Positions 44,178 through 54,300 of a stretch of DNA of 64,000 nt are shown here, piece after piece. Every line of letters starts with the position of its first letter. The stretch's first letter is position 1. Below the pieces are notes generated by a model, which had not been told where the DNA came from, did no database searches, and saw only the letters and a program-made list of their open reading frames with translations. A program made the translations under genes and the position numbers. Source of the stretch: Streptomyces bacillaris (lineage in GTDB: Bacteria; Actinomycetota; Actinomycetes; Streptomycetales; Streptomycetaceae); contig NZ_CP029378.1 in the NCBI RefSeq assembly GCF_003268675.1, forward strand, positions 7,006,001-7,070,000, given 5' to 3'.

Positions 44178-45734
44178 GTGACCACACCGTCCTCCCCGCC
44201 CGTGGCCGATGACTCTCCCGCCCCCGAGGGGCCGCCCCGCGACCGTGGCATGGGCCAACGCGCCGCGGCGGTGCTCGTGTTCGGCTCCTCGGCCGCCGTG
44301 CTGGTGGTCGAGATCGTCGCCCTGAGGCTGCTGGCCCCGTACCTCGGCCTCACCCTCGAAACCAGCACCCTGGTCATCGGTATCGCCCTCACCGCGATCG
44401 CCCTGGGCTCCTGGCTGGGCGGGCGTGTCGCGGACCGGACCGACCCGCACCGGCTCATCGCCCCCGCTCTCGGGGTCTCGGGCGTGGTCGTCGCGCTCAC
44501 CCCGCTCCTGCTCCGCACCACCGCGGAGTGGGCGGCCCCCGCTCTGCTGCTGGTCGCGGCGGGGACCCTGCTCGTGCCGGGCGCCCTGCTCTCGGCGGTG
44601 ACCCCGCTCGTCACCAAGCTGCGGCTCACCAGCCTCGCGGAGACCGGGACGGTGGTGGGGCGGCTCTCCGGCGTGGGCACCTTCGGCGCCATCGTCGGCA
44701 CGGTCCTCACCGGCTTCGTCCTGATCTCGCGGCTGCCCGTCAGCTCCATCCTGATCGGCCTCGGCACCCTGCTGGTGATCGGCGCGGTCCTGACCGGCTG
44801 GCGGGCCCGCCGCTGGCGCCGGGCCTCCGCCGTGGCGCTGGCCACCGTCGTCGTGGGCTCCCTCGCCACCGCGTTCGCCCCCGGCGGCTGCGACGCGGAG
44901 ACCCGCTACCACTGCGCCCGGATCGTCGCGGACCCCGAGCGGGCCACCGGCCGCACCCTCGTCCTGGACGGGCTGCGCCACTCCTACGTGGACGTCGAGG
45001 ACCCGACGTACCTCAGGTTCGGTTACGTACGCGCCATCGCGGCCGTCGTCGACACCGCGTTCCCCGCGGGCGAGCCGCTCGCCGCCCACCACATCGGGGG
45101 CGGCGGCCTCACCTTCCCCCGCTATCTCGCGGCCACCCGCCCCGGCACCCGCAGCCTCGTCTCCGAGATCGACGGCGGGGTCGTCCGTATCGACCACGAG
45201 CGGCTGAACCTCGGGGCCTCCACCGGCATCGACGTCCGGGTCGAGGACGCCCGGCTCGGCCTGAAGCGGCTGAAGGACGGCAGCCGCGACCTCGTCGTCG
45301 GGGACGCCTTCGGGGGCGTCAGCGTGCCGTGGCACCTCACCACGTCGGAGGCGCTGCGGGACGTACGGCGGGTGCTCAAGGACGACGGGCTGTACGCGGT
45401 CAACCTCATCGACCACGGCCGGCTGGAGTTCGCCCGCGCCGAAGTCGCCACGCTGGCCACGGTGTTCCGGTACGTCGCCGTGGTCGGCGCCCCCGTGGAC
45501 ATCGGCCTGGACCCGGCCGCCGCCCCGGTGGGCGGCAACATGGTGGTGCTCGCCGCCGACCGGCCCTTCGACGCGCCCGCCGTCCAGGAGGCCCTGGACA
45601 CCCGGGAGACGGACTGGCGGATCGCCACGGGCGACACCGTCACCGCCTGGACCGGGGACGCCCAGGTCCTCACCGACGACCACGCCCCGGTCGACCAACT
45701 CCTCCAGCCCCACCGCACACCGACCGTACGGTGA
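44178..45734 (+). CDS. membrane-fused spermidine-synthase-like protein
   Basis: 518-aa fusion. Residues about 25-235 form six or seven hydrophobic helices (AAVLVFGSSAAVLVVEIVAL, TSTLVIGIALTAIALGSWLG, ...), as in fused spermine/spermidine synthases. The C-terminal half is a Rossmann methyltransferase-like domain with the SpeE-type IGGGGLTFPRYL, LVSEIDGGVVRID, LGLKRLKDGSRDLVVGDAFG. Aminopropyl transfer is possible but the true substrate of such membrane-bound forms is unknown. GTG 44178 after GAGGA. The last codons belong to a repeated CCGTACGGTGACC element. Confidence 0.85.
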   Translation: MTTPSSPPVADDSPAPEGPPRDRGMGQRAAAVLVFGSSAAVLVVEIVALRLLAPYLGLTLETSTLVIGIALTAIALGSWLGGRVADRTDPHRLIAPALGVSGVVVALTPLLLRTTAEWAAPALLLVAAGTLLVPGALLSAVTPLVTKLRLTSLAETGTVVGRLSGVGTFGAIVGTVLTGFVLISRLPVSSILIGLGTLLVIGAVLTGWRARRWRRASAVALATVVVGSLATAFAPGGCDAETRYHCARIVADPERATGRTLVLDGLRHSYVDVEDPTYLRFGYVRAIAAVVDTAFPAGEPLAAHHIGGGGLTFPRYLAATRPGTRSLVSEIDGGVVRIDHERLNLGASTGIDVRVEDARLGLKRLKDGSRDLVVGDAFGGVSVPWHLTTSEALRDVRRVLKDDGLYAVNLIDHGRLEFARAEVATLATVFRYVAVVGAPVDIGLDPAAAPVGGNMVVLAADRPFDAPAVQEALDTRETDWRIATGDTVTAWTGDAQVLTDDHAPVDQLLQPHRTPTVR

Positions 45735-45813
45735 CCCCACCGGGCGTCGTTCCGTACGGTGACCCTGCCGGGCCCGACCTACGGCCGACCACGGCACCGA
45801 CCGTACGGTGACC
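45724..45813. repeat. three copies of CCGTACGGTGACC at a gene end
   Basis: Copies at 45724-45736, 45752-45764 and 45801-45813. The first contains the stop codon of the spermidine-synthase-like gene; the first and third extend left as ACCGACCGTACGG, so the third repeats the reading PTVR-stop in DNA. Confidence 0.55.
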
Positions 45814-45848
45814 TCCGGTGCCCCGCCCGGCCTCCGCCCCGGGTGCCC

Positions 45849-47630
45849 TCACCCGTGCCAGGACCGCCAGAGCGCCGCGTACGCCCCGTCCGCCGCCACC
45901 AGCTCGTCATGGCTGCCCAGTTCGCTGATCCGGCCGTCCTCCACCACCGCGATCACGTCCGCGTCATGGGCCGTGTGCAGCCGGTGCGCGATCGCCACCA
46001 CCGTACGGCCCTCCAGCACCCGGGCGAGCGAACGCTCCAGGTGGCGGGCGGCCCGCGGGTCGAGGAGCGAGGTCGCCTCGTCCAGGACCAGCGTGTGCGG
46101 GTCGGCCAGCACGAGCCGGGCCAGCGCGATCTGCTGCGCCTGCGCGGGGGTCAGCGCGAACCCGCCCGAACCGACCTCCGTGTCCAGCCCCTTCTCCAGC
46201 CCCTTCGCCCAGCCGTCGGCGTCCACCGCGGCCAGCGAGGCCCACAGCTCGGCGTCCTGCGCACCGTCCCGCGCCAGCAGCAGGTTGTCCCGGAGCGAGC
46301 CGACGAAGACATGGTGCTCCTGGTTGACCAGGGCCACATGTTCCCGGACCCGCTCCGCCGTCATCCGCGACAACTCGGCCCCACCGAGCGTCACTTCGCC
46401 GGTGCGCGGGGCGTAGATCCCGGCCAGCAGCCGGCCCAGCGTCGACTTGCCCGCGCCCGAGGGGCCCACCAGGGCGAGCCGGGTGCCCGGCGCCACGTCC
46501 AGCGACACCCGGTGCAGGACGTCCACGCCCTCCCGGTAGCCGAAGCGCACCTCGTCGGCCCGGACGTCCCGGCCCTCCGGCCCGACCTCCGCGCTCCCGG
46601 CGTCCGGCTCGATGTCCCGTACGCCGACCAGTCGCGCCAACGACACCTGGGCAACCTGGAGTTCGTCGTACCAGCGCAGGATCATCCCGATCGGGTCGAC
46701 CATCATCTGGGCCAGCAGCGCCCCCGTGGTCAGCTGCCCGACCGTCAGCCACCCCTCCATCACGAACCAGCCGCCGAGCAGCAGGACCGCGCCGAGGATC
46801 GTCACGTACGTGGCGTTGACCACCGGGAAGAGCACCGAGCGCAGGAAGAGCGTGTACTGCTCCCACGCCGTCCACTCCGTGATGCGCCGGTCCGACAGTG
46901 CCACCCGGCGCGCGCCGAGCCGGTGCGCCTCCACGGTCCGCCCGGCGTCCACGGTCTCGGCCAGTGTGGCGGCGACGGCCGCGTAACCGGCGGCCTCCGA
47001 GCGGTACGCGGACGGCGCCCGCCGGAAGTACCAGCGGCAGCCCACGATCAGCACCGGCAGCGCCACGATCACGGCGAGCGCCAGCGGGGGAGCGGTCACG
47101 GTGAGCGCGCCGACCAGCAGCCCGGCCCACACCACGCCGATCGCCAGCTGCGGCACGGCCTCGCGCATCGCGTTGGCCAGCCGGTCGATGTCCGTGGTGA
47201 TCCGGGAGAGCAGATCGCCCGTCCCGGCCCGCTCCAGGACGCCCGGCGGCAGCCCCACCGACCGGACGAGGAAGTCCTCGCGCAGATCGGCGAGCATCTC
47301 CTCGCCCAGCATGGCCCCGCGCAGCCGCATGGACCGGGTGAAGACCGTCTGGATCACCAGCGCCAGCGCGAAGATCGCGGCCGTGCGCTCCAGATGGAGG
47401 TCGGTGACCCCGTCGGACAGATCCTCCACCAGCCCGCCGAGCAGATACGGACCGACGATCGACGCGATGACCGCCACCGCGTTGGCGCCGATCAGGAGCG
47501 CGAACGCCTTGCGGTGGCGCCGCAGCAGATCCCGTACGTAACTCCGTACGGTCAGCGGGGTGCCGACGGGAAGCGTGGTGGCCGACTCCGGGGCGGCCGG
47601 GTCGTACGCCGGAGGTGCGACGCCGATCAT
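45849..47630 (-). CDS. ABC exporter half-transporter with intact Walker A and degenerate signature
   Basis: 593-aa half ABC exporter: membrane domain to about residue 335, NBD after. Walker A GPSGAGKST (389-397), Walker B TLVLDE (513-518, Glu518) and H-loop His549 (AIAHRL) are normal, but the LSGGQ signature is replaced by LTPAQAQQ (493-500). The partner encoded just upstream has the reverse defects, so the pair should form one working ATP site. ATG 47630 overlaps the partner's stop (ATGA). Cargo unknown. Confidence 0.93.
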   Translation of the reverse strand: MIGVAPPAYDPAAPESATTLPVGTPLTVRSYVRDLLRRHRKAFALLIGANAVAVIASIVGPYLLGGLVEDLSDGVTDLHLERTAAIFALALVIQTVFTRSMRLRGAMLGEEMLADLREDFLVRSVGLPPGVLERAGTGDLLSRITTDIDRLANAMREAVPQLAIGVVWAGLLVGALTVTAPPLALAVIVALPVLIVGCRWYFRRAPSAYRSEAAGYAAVAATLAETVDAGRTVEAHRLGARRVALSDRRITEWTAWEQYTLFLRSVLFPVVNATYVTILGAVLLLGGWFVMEGWLTVGQLTTGALLAQMMVDPIGMILRWYDELQVAQVSLARLVGVRDIEPDAGSAEVGPEGRDVRADEVRFGYREGVDVLHRVSLDVAPGTRLALVGPSGAGKSTLGRLLAGIYAPRTGEVTLGGAELSRMTAERVREHVALVNQEHHVFVGSLRDNLLLARDGAQDAELWASLAAVDADGWAKGLEKGLDTEVGSGGFALTPAQAQQIALARLVLADPHTLVLDEATSLLDPRAARHLERSLARVLEGRTVVAIAHRLHTAHDADVIAVVEDGRISELGSHDELVAADGAYAALWRSWHG

Positions 47631-49462
47631 GCCCTCTCCTCGATTTCCTGGGCGTTCTGCAGGGCGTTGTTCATGGCGGGGACCGTGACGTCGTCCGCCG
47701 CGGCCTCCTCGTCGGTCTCGCGGGTGACGACGGCCCGGTAGCGCGGTTCGGTGCCCAGCAGGTCGCGGTGGGTGCCCACGGCGACCACGGACCCCTCGTG
47801 GACCAGGACGACCCGGTCCGCCAGGTCCAGCAGCAGCGGGGACGAGGCGAACGCGACCGTCGTACGGCCTCGGCGCAGCGCCGCCACCCCGGCGGCGACC
47901 CGCGCCTCGGTGTGCGAGTCGACGGCGGAGGTCGGCTCGTCCAGGACCAGCGCCTCCGGGTCGGTGATCAGCGACCGGGCGAGCGCGAGGCGCTGGCGCT
48001 GACCGCCGGAGAGCGACCGGCCCCGCTCGGTGATCCGGGTCCGCATCGGGTCGCCGTCGTTGTCGGGGGAGGCCTGGGCGAGGGCGGCGAGCACATCGCC
48101 GCACTCCGCGGCCTCCAGCGCCGCTTCGGCGGTGACCAGGCCGGACGACGGCACGTCCAGCAGCTCCCGGAGCGTGCCGGAGAGCAGCACCGGGTCCTTG
48201 TCCTGGACCAGGACGGCGGTCCGCGCGGTCTCCAGCGGGAGTTCGTCCAGCGCCACGGCGCCGAGCAGCACGGACGGGGGAGCCTCCGCCTCCTCGCCGT
48301 CCTCGTCGCCGGTCCGGGCGTGGCCGCCCAGCCGCTCCGCCAGCCGTCCCGCCTCGTCCGGGTCGCCGCAGACGACGGCGGTGAACTGCCCCTGAGGGGC
48401 CATCAGCCCGGTGGCGGGGTCGTACAGATCGCCCGACGGAAGGCCCGACGCGGTGGCCGTCAGGTCGCTGCGGCGCAGCGACAGCACCCGGACGGCACGC
48501 TGCGCGGACGGCCGGGAGAAGGAGTAGGCCATCGCGATCTCCTCGAAATGACGGAGAGGGAAGATCATGAGTGTGGCCGCGCTGTAGACCGTGACCAACT
48601 GGCCCACCTCGATGCGGCCGTCCCGCACCAGCGTCGCCCCGTGCCAGATCAGGGAGATCAGCAGGAGGCCCGGCAGCAGCACCTGCACCGCCGAGATCAG
48701 CGCCCACATCCGGGCCGAGCGCACGGCCGCCCGGCGGACCTCCTGGGAGGCGCGGCGGTAGCGGCCGAGGAAGAGCTGCTCGCCGCCGATGCCGCGCAGC
48801 ACCCGCAGCCCCGCCACGGTGTCCGAGGCCAGCTCGGTCGCCCTGCCCGCCTTCTCGCGCTGTTCGTCGGCGCGCCGGGTGGCGGGCGGCAGCAGTGGCA
48901 GCACGGCGAGGGCCAGCACCGGCATGGCGACGGCGACGAGCACGCCGAGCGTCGGCAGGTAGACGACCAGCCCCACGCAGACCAGGACGAGGGCGGTGGC
49001 GGCGGCCGCGAAGCGCGAGAGCGCCTCCACGAACCAGCCGATCTTCTCCACGTCCCCGGTCGACACGGCCACGACCTCACCGGCCGCGACCCGCCGGGTC
49101 AGGGCGGAGCCCAGCTCGGCGGTCTTCCGCGCCAGGAGCTGCTGCACCCGGGCGGCGGCGGTGATCCAGTTGGTGACGGCCGTCCGGTGGAGCATGGTGT
49201 CGCCCAGGCCGATCGTGATGCCCAGGAGCGCGACCAGGCCGCAGGCGAGCGCCAGGCGCGATCCGGAGCGGTCCACGACGGCCTGCACCCCGAGGCCGAC
49301 GCCGATCGGGAACCCGGCGATGCTCAGCTGGTGGAGCAGACCCCAGCCGAGGGCCTTGAGCTGTCCGCCGAGCTGATTGCGCCCGAGCCAGTACAGGAAG
49401 CGAGGGCCCGATCGTACGTCGGGGTCGCCGGGGTCCTTGTACGGAAGATCGCGAATCTGCAT
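47627..49462 (-). CDS. ABC exporter half-transporter with degenerate Walker A and intact LSGGQ
   Basis: 611-aa half exporter, first gene of the pair. Membrane domain about residues 35-320. In the NBD the P-loop is replaced by FTAVVCGDPDEAG (no Lys, 360-372) and the H-loop His by Ser540 (AFASSPLLL), while LSGGQ (484-488) and Walker B with Glu509 (ALVLDEP) are intact. The insert between Walker A position and the Q-loop is acidic (GDEDGEEAEA). It must pair with the downstream subunit. ATG 49462 begins the homologous sequence; no strong Shine-Dalgarno. Confidence 0.93.
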   Translation of the reverse strand: MQIRDLPYKDPGDPDVRSGPRFLYWLGRNQLGGQLKALGWGLLHQLSIAGFPIGVGLGVQAVVDRSGSRLALACGLVALLGITIGLGDTMLHRTAVTNWITAAARVQQLLARKTAELGSALTRRVAAGEVVAVSTGDVEKIGWFVEALSRFAAAATALVLVCVGLVVYLPTLGVLVAVAMPVLALAVLPLLPPATRRADEQREKAGRATELASDTVAGLRVLRGIGGEQLFLGRYRRASQEVRRAAVRSARMWALISAVQVLLPGLLLISLIWHGATLVRDGRIEVGQLVTVYSAATLMIFPLRHFEEIAMAYSFSRPSAQRAVRVLSLRRSDLTATASGLPSGDLYDPATGLMAPQGQFTAVVCGDPDEAGRLAERLGGHARTGDEDGEEAEAPPSVLLGAVALDELPLETARTAVLVQDKDPVLLSGTLRELLDVPSSGLVTAEAALEAAECGDVLAALAQASPDNDGDPMRTRITERGRSLSGGQRQRLALARSLITDPEALVLDEPTSAVDSHTEARVAAGVAALRRGRTTVAFASSPLLLDLADRVVLVHEGSVVAVGTHRDLLGTEPRYRAVVTRETDEEAAADDVTVPAMNNALQNAQEIEERA

Positions 49463-49636
49463 GACGTCCCAGGGCTCGGTACGCGCCCGGCCTGTGCGGG
49501 CCGCGCGGTTACGGGGTGACCAAACCGTGCAAGGTTCGCCTTCCACCGTCTCCGGGGGCAACCGGTTTTCGCGGTGCTCCCGCCGCCGCGCGGGCGACCG
49601 TCTCCGCGGCCGCTCCACCGCCCCGCACCTGCCCGT

Positions 49637-49668
49637 CGGGGTCCCGGGCCGAGCCGCCCGGGACCCCG
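49637..49668 (-). terminator. terminator of the GH109-like gene
   Basis: CGGGGTCCCGGGC (49637-49649) and GCCCGGGACCCCG (49656-49668), perfect 13-bp stem with a 6-nt loop, 5 bp after the stop at 49674 on the minus strand. Confidence 0.8.
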
Positions 49669-49673
49669 TGGTG

Positions 49674-51164
49674 TCAGGCGGCGGGCTTCTCCGAATCCAT
49701 GCCTGACCTGGCCTTCTTCCACGCGCCCCGGGTGAAGTCCGGTATCGGCAGCGGGGCGCCCTTGGCCTTGATGGAGAGATGGCTGAGCGGCACGGGGGCC
49801 GTCCAGACGGCCGCGTCGTACACGTCGAAGTCCGGGACCAGCCCGAGCCGCATGCACTGCATCAGCCGGAAGACCATGATGTAGTCCATCCCGCCGTGTC
49901 CGCCCGGCGGATTGGCGTGTTCCTTCCACAGCCAGTGGTCCCACTCGGCGTACTTCTTGAAGTCGTCCCACTGGTGGTTGGTGTTCGTGGGCTCCAGATA
50001 GATCCGCTCCGGATAGTCCTCGAAGACGCCCCGGGTGCCGCCGAGGCTGTTGATCCGGGAGTACGGATGCGGCGACGACACATCGTGCTCCAGCCGGATC
50101 ACCCGGCCCTGGGCGGTCTGCACCAGGCTGATCGTCCGGTCGGCGCCGATGTACGACTCCTTCCAGCTCGGGTCGCCCGGCGGCATGTGCTCCTTCCGGT
50201 AAGCGGCGAGGCCGAGGGCGGGGGTGCCGACGCTGGTGATGGAGACGGCGCGGTCGCCCCGGTTGAGGTCCATGTAGTTGGCGACCGGCCCGAACCCGTG
50301 GTTGGGGTAGAGGTCACCGCGCAGCCGGGTGTGCCAGAGCCGTCGCCACGGGCCCTCGTAGTAGTCCGGGTCGAACATCAGCTGGCGCAGATCGTGGTTG
50401 TACGCCCCCGCGCCGTGCAGCAGCTCCCCGAAGAGACCGGCGTGCGCCATCCGCAGCACCCGCATCTCGTTCTTGCCGTAACAACAGTTCTCCAGCTGCA
50501 TGCAGTGGCGACGGGTGCGTTCGGAGAGGTCGACGAGCTGCCACAGCTCGTCCAGGCGCATCGCGATCGGGCACTCCACGCCGACGTGCTTGCCGTTCAG
50601 CATCGCCGCCTTGGCCATGGGGAAGTGCGTCTCCCAGGGGGTGGCCACATAGACGAAGTCGATGTCCCCGCGCCGGCAGAGGTTGACGTAGTCGTCCTCG
50701 CCCTTGGCGTAGACGGCGGGGGCGGGCTGCCCGGCGGCCGTCACCTTGGCGGCGGCCTTCACCGTCTTCTCCCGGACCGGGTCGCAGACCGCCACGACCC
50801 GCACGCCGGGGACGGCCAGGAAGAGGTCGATCATGCTGTCGCCCCGGTTGCCGAGGCCCACGATCCCGACCCGTACGGTCGAGCGCCGCTCGAAGGGGAC
50901 GTCCGTCATCGTGCGGCCCTGCCGGGCGGGGACGGCGGCGACGGCCTCCGCGGCCCGTACGGCTTCGGCGGCCTCCGGCGCGGCGCTCCCGGCCGCCGCT
51001 GCGGAACCGCCCGCGAGGGAACTCAGCCCGAGTCCGGCGCCGGCCACGCCCGCCGTGGTCCACAGCACCGAACGGCGGCTGGGATCCTGCCGGTTCACCT
51101 CGTCGCCGGTGCTCTGCGGGGGGAGGTCCCGCGGTGTCTGTCCGGGCCGGGCGTCGTCGTTCAT
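49674..51164 (-). CDS. Tat-exported GH109-type oxidoreductase/glycosidase
   Basis: 496-aa Gfo/Idh/MocA-fold protein resembling GH109 alpha-N-acetylgalactosaminidases, which hydrolyse by an NAD-dependent oxidation/elimination cycle. Twin-arginine signal DPSRRSVLWTTAGVAGAGLG (Arg30-Arg31), Rossmann VGIVGLGNRGDSM, VGVECPIAMRLDELW, ENCCYGKNEMRVLRMAHAGL, YNHDLRQLMF and NHGFGPVANYMD are GH109-like. Folding with NAD before Tat export fits. ATG 51164 after GGAGG. A 20-bp near-palindrome lies 124 bp upstream. Natural substrate unproven. Confidence 0.85.
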   Translation of the reverse strand: MNDDARPGQTPRDLPPQSTGDEVNRQDPSRRSVLWTTAGVAGAGLGLSSLAGGSAAAAGSAAPEAAEAVRAAEAVAAVPARQGRTMTDVPFERRSTVRVGIVGLGNRGDSMIDLFLAVPGVRVVAVCDPVREKTVKAAAKVTAAGQPAPAVYAKGEDDYVNLCRRGDIDFVYVATPWETHFPMAKAAMLNGKHVGVECPIAMRLDELWQLVDLSERTRRHCMQLENCCYGKNEMRVLRMAHAGLFGELLHGAGAYNHDLRQLMFDPDYYEGPWRRLWHTRLRGDLYPNHGFGPVANYMDLNRGDRAVSITSVGTPALGLAAYRKEHMPPGDPSWKESYIGADRTISLVQTAQGRVIRLEHDVSSPHPYSRINSLGGTRGVFEDYPERIYLEPTNTNHQWDDFKKYAEWDHWLWKEHANPPGGHGGMDYIMVFRLMQCMRLGLVPDFDVYDAAVWTAPVPLSHLSIKAKGAPLPIPDFTRGAWKKARSGMDSEKPAA

Positions 51165-51287
51165 CGAGCCTCCAGGTGGGGTGTGGGGGTTCTGGACGTG
51201 CGCGAGCGGGGCCGGTCCCCTGCGGGCGGGAGCGCGCCGGGACCGGGCCTCGGTAGGACCCTGGACGGTGAGGCTGATGGTGCGCAA

Positions 51288-51307
51288 GGGAGCCCAATTG
51301 GACTCCC
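51288..51307. promoter_or_regulatory. 20-bp near-perfect palindrome upstream of the GH109-like gene
   Basis: GGGAGCCCAATTGGACTCCC: symmetric except for one pair (positions 6 and 15), centre CCAATTGG. Looks like a repressor site (for example LacI or GntR type) in front of a carbohydrate-related gene. Confidence 0.5.
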
Positions 51308-51345
51308 GTACTCAAACCATGGACTTTTCTCCGGGGCACGCGAAA

Positions 51346-51372
51346 GCCCCGACTGGTTCAACCAGCCGGGGC
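51346..51372 (-). terminator. terminator of the FAD/Fe-S dehydrogenase gene
   Basis: GCCCCGACTGG (51346-51356) pairs with CCAGCCGGGGC (51362-51372) with one G.U on the minus strand, loop TTGAA, followed by TTTCG. 18 bp after the stop at 51390. Confidence 0.8.
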
Positions 51373-51389
51373 CTCCGGAACCGCGCCGA

Positions 51390-54300
51390 TCAGGCCTTCT
51401 CGGAGCCCTCGACTGTCTGGCCGCCGGTCGGTCGGGTGGCCCGCTCCAGCTCGATCAGAGCCGAGCGGTACGGGTGGCCGGTGGCCCGTTCCATGCCGAC
51501 CTCGCACATGCGGTTGGCCGAGAGATAGGTGTCGTACGTACGGGAGTTGACCTCGGCCGCCTCGCCGGCCGTGGCGGAATCGGTCAGCTCCTTGTGCAGC
51601 ATGCCCCGGTCGCCCGCGAACGCGCAGCAACCGGCGCCGTCGGGGACGGTGACCTCATCGGCACAGGCCTCGGCCAGCGCGCGCAACTGCCCGACGTCGC
51701 CCAGGTGTTCCATCGAGCAGGTCGGATGGACGACGGCCGAACCGGCCCTCTCGAACACCGTCAGCTCCGGCAGCAGCTCGTCGGCCGCCCATACGAGGGA
51801 GTCCACGACGGTCAGCTCCCGGTGCAACTCCCGGTTGTCGTCGGTGAGATACGGGACGACCTCCTCGGCGATCCCGAGCGTGCAGGAGGACGCGTCCACG
51901 ACCAGCGGCAGCGCCCCGCCGCCCGTCCAGCCCCAGACCGCCTCCACGATCCGGTTGGCCATGATCCTGTTGCCCTCCTCGTACCCCTTGGAGTGCCAGA
52001 TCGTCGCGCAGCACGTCCCCGCCACGTCCTCGGGGATCCACACCGGCCTCCCGGCCCGCGCGGAGACGGCCACGACGGCCTCGGCCAGGGAGGGGGCGCT
52101 CTCCGCTCCGGTCCGAGGTCCCCTGCCCGGTCCGACCTCCGGTCCGGCGAAGATGCGGTTGACGCAGGCCGGGTAGTAGACCGCGCTCGCTCGGGCGCGT
52201 GCGGTGCGCGGCAGCTCCCGGGCGGCGGCGCCGGGGAGCTGGGGCAGCCACTCCGGTACGAGATCGGGGCGCACGGCCCTGCGCGCAAGCCGGGTCACGG
52301 TCGCGAGGAGCCGGTCGCCGCCCCGCTCGCCGATGGCGTCCCCCGCCCCCACGGCGAGCCGCGCCGAGGCCTCCACCACCCGGAAGTTCTTCGCGGTGAG
52401 CGCGGCGATCCGCTCCTCGCGCGGGGTGTGCCTGCGGTGGCGGAACCCCTTCATCATCGCCCCGGTGTCGATGCCGACCGGGCAGGCGAGCTTGCAGGTG
52501 GAGTCCCCGGCGCAGGTGTCCACCGCGTCGTACCCGTAGGCGTCGAGGAGTCCGGTCTCCACCGGGGAACCGTCCGCCTGCCGCATCATCTCCCGCCGCA
52601 GCACGATTCGTTGGCGCGGAGTGGTCGTCAGATCCTGGCTGGGGCACGTCGGTTCGCAGAAGCCGCACTCGATGCACGGGTCGGCGACCGCCTCCACCTT
52701 CGGAATGGTCTTCAGCCCCCGCAGATGGGCGCGCGGATCACGGTCGAGCACGATGCGCGGCGCGAGCACCCCTCCGGGGTCGATGATCTGCTTCGTCCGC
52801 CACATCAGCTCCGTCGCCCGCGCGCCCCACTCCTTCTCCAGGAACGGCGCGATGTTGCGGCCGGTGGCGTGCTCCGCCTTGAGCGAGCCGTCGAAACGGT
52901 CCACGACGAGGGCGCAGAACGCCTGCATGAACGCGTCGTACCGCTCGACGTCCTCCGGCCGGGCGGCGTCGAACGCGAGCAGGAAGTGCAGATTGCCGTG
53001 GGCCGCGTGCCCGGCCACGGCCGCGTCGAAGCCATGGCGGGACTGCAGCTCCAGCAGCGCTTCGCAGGCGTCGGCCAGCCGGTCCGGCGGCACCGCGAAG
53101 TCCTCGGTGATCAGCGTCGTCCCCGAGGGGCGGGAGCCGCCGACCGCCGTCACGAACGCCTTGCGCGCCTTCCAGTACCCGGCGACCGTCCCCGCGTCCC
53201 GGGTGAACGCGTTGGTGACGGAGGCGGCCGGAACCACCAGGTCCAGCCCCCGCAGCACCTCGGCGGCGGCCCGCTCGTACGCCGCCTGGGCCGCCTCGTC
53301 CGGGGCGCGGAACTCGACCAGCAGCGCCGCCGTCTCCCGGGGCAGCGCCGCCCAGTCCGCCGGAACGCCCTTCACGCTGACCGAGGCGCGCAGGGTGTTG
53401 CCGTCCATCAGCTCCACCGCGATGGCCCCCGCCTCGTTGAACCGGGGCACGGCGGCAGCGGCGGCGGTGAGGGACGGGAAGAAGAGCAGCGCGCTGGTGA
53501 CCCGCCGGTCCAGCGGCAGGGTGTCGAAGACGGTCTCGGCGATGAAGCCGAACGTCCCCTCGGAGCCCACCATGAGACCGCGCAGGATCCGGACGGGCGT
53601 CGCGCCGTCGAGGAAGGCGTCCAGGCGGTAGCCGTTGGTGTTCTTGATGGCGTACTTGGCACGGATACGGGCCGTCAGCTCCTGGTCCGCCTCGATCTCC
53701 GCCTTGAGCGCCAGCAGCCCCGCGCAGAGGTCGGGCTCCGCACGGGCCAGCTCCTCGTCGGCGGCGGGGTCGGCGGTGTCGACGACGGTGCCGCTCGGCA
53801 GGACGAAGGTGAGCGAGGCGAGCGTCCGGTAGGAGTTGCGGGTGGTGCCCGCCGTCATGCCCGAGGCGTTGTTGGCGACGACCCCGCCGACCGTGCAGGC
53901 GATGGCGCTCGCCGGGTCGGGGCCCAGCAGCCTGCCGTACCGGGCGAGGGTGGTGTTGGCCCGCAGGACGGTGGTGCCGGGGCGGATGCGGGCCCGCGCC
54001 CCGTCGTCCAGCACCTCGACGCCGGTCCAGTGGCGGCGGACGTCGACGAGGATGTCCTCGCCCTGGGCCTGGCCGTTGAGGCTGGTGCCCGCGGCCCGGA
54101 AGACCACCTCGCGGCCCTTGCCGTGGGCGTACGAGAGGATCGCGGAGACGTCGTCGAGGTCCTCGGGGACGAGCACGACCCGGGGGAGGAAGCGGTACGG
54201 GCTGGCGTCGGAGGCGTACCGCACGAGGTCGGAGACCTTCCAGAGCACCTTCTCCGCGCCGAGCAGGGCGATCAGCTCGGAGCGCAGCGGCTCGGGGGTG

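Noticed and set aside
51341..51372. tRNA-like T-arm (GGTTCAAC in a stem) near 51.35 kb
   Set aside because: No acceptor, D or anticodon arms can be drawn around it; it is better explained as an intrinsic terminator on the minus strand.
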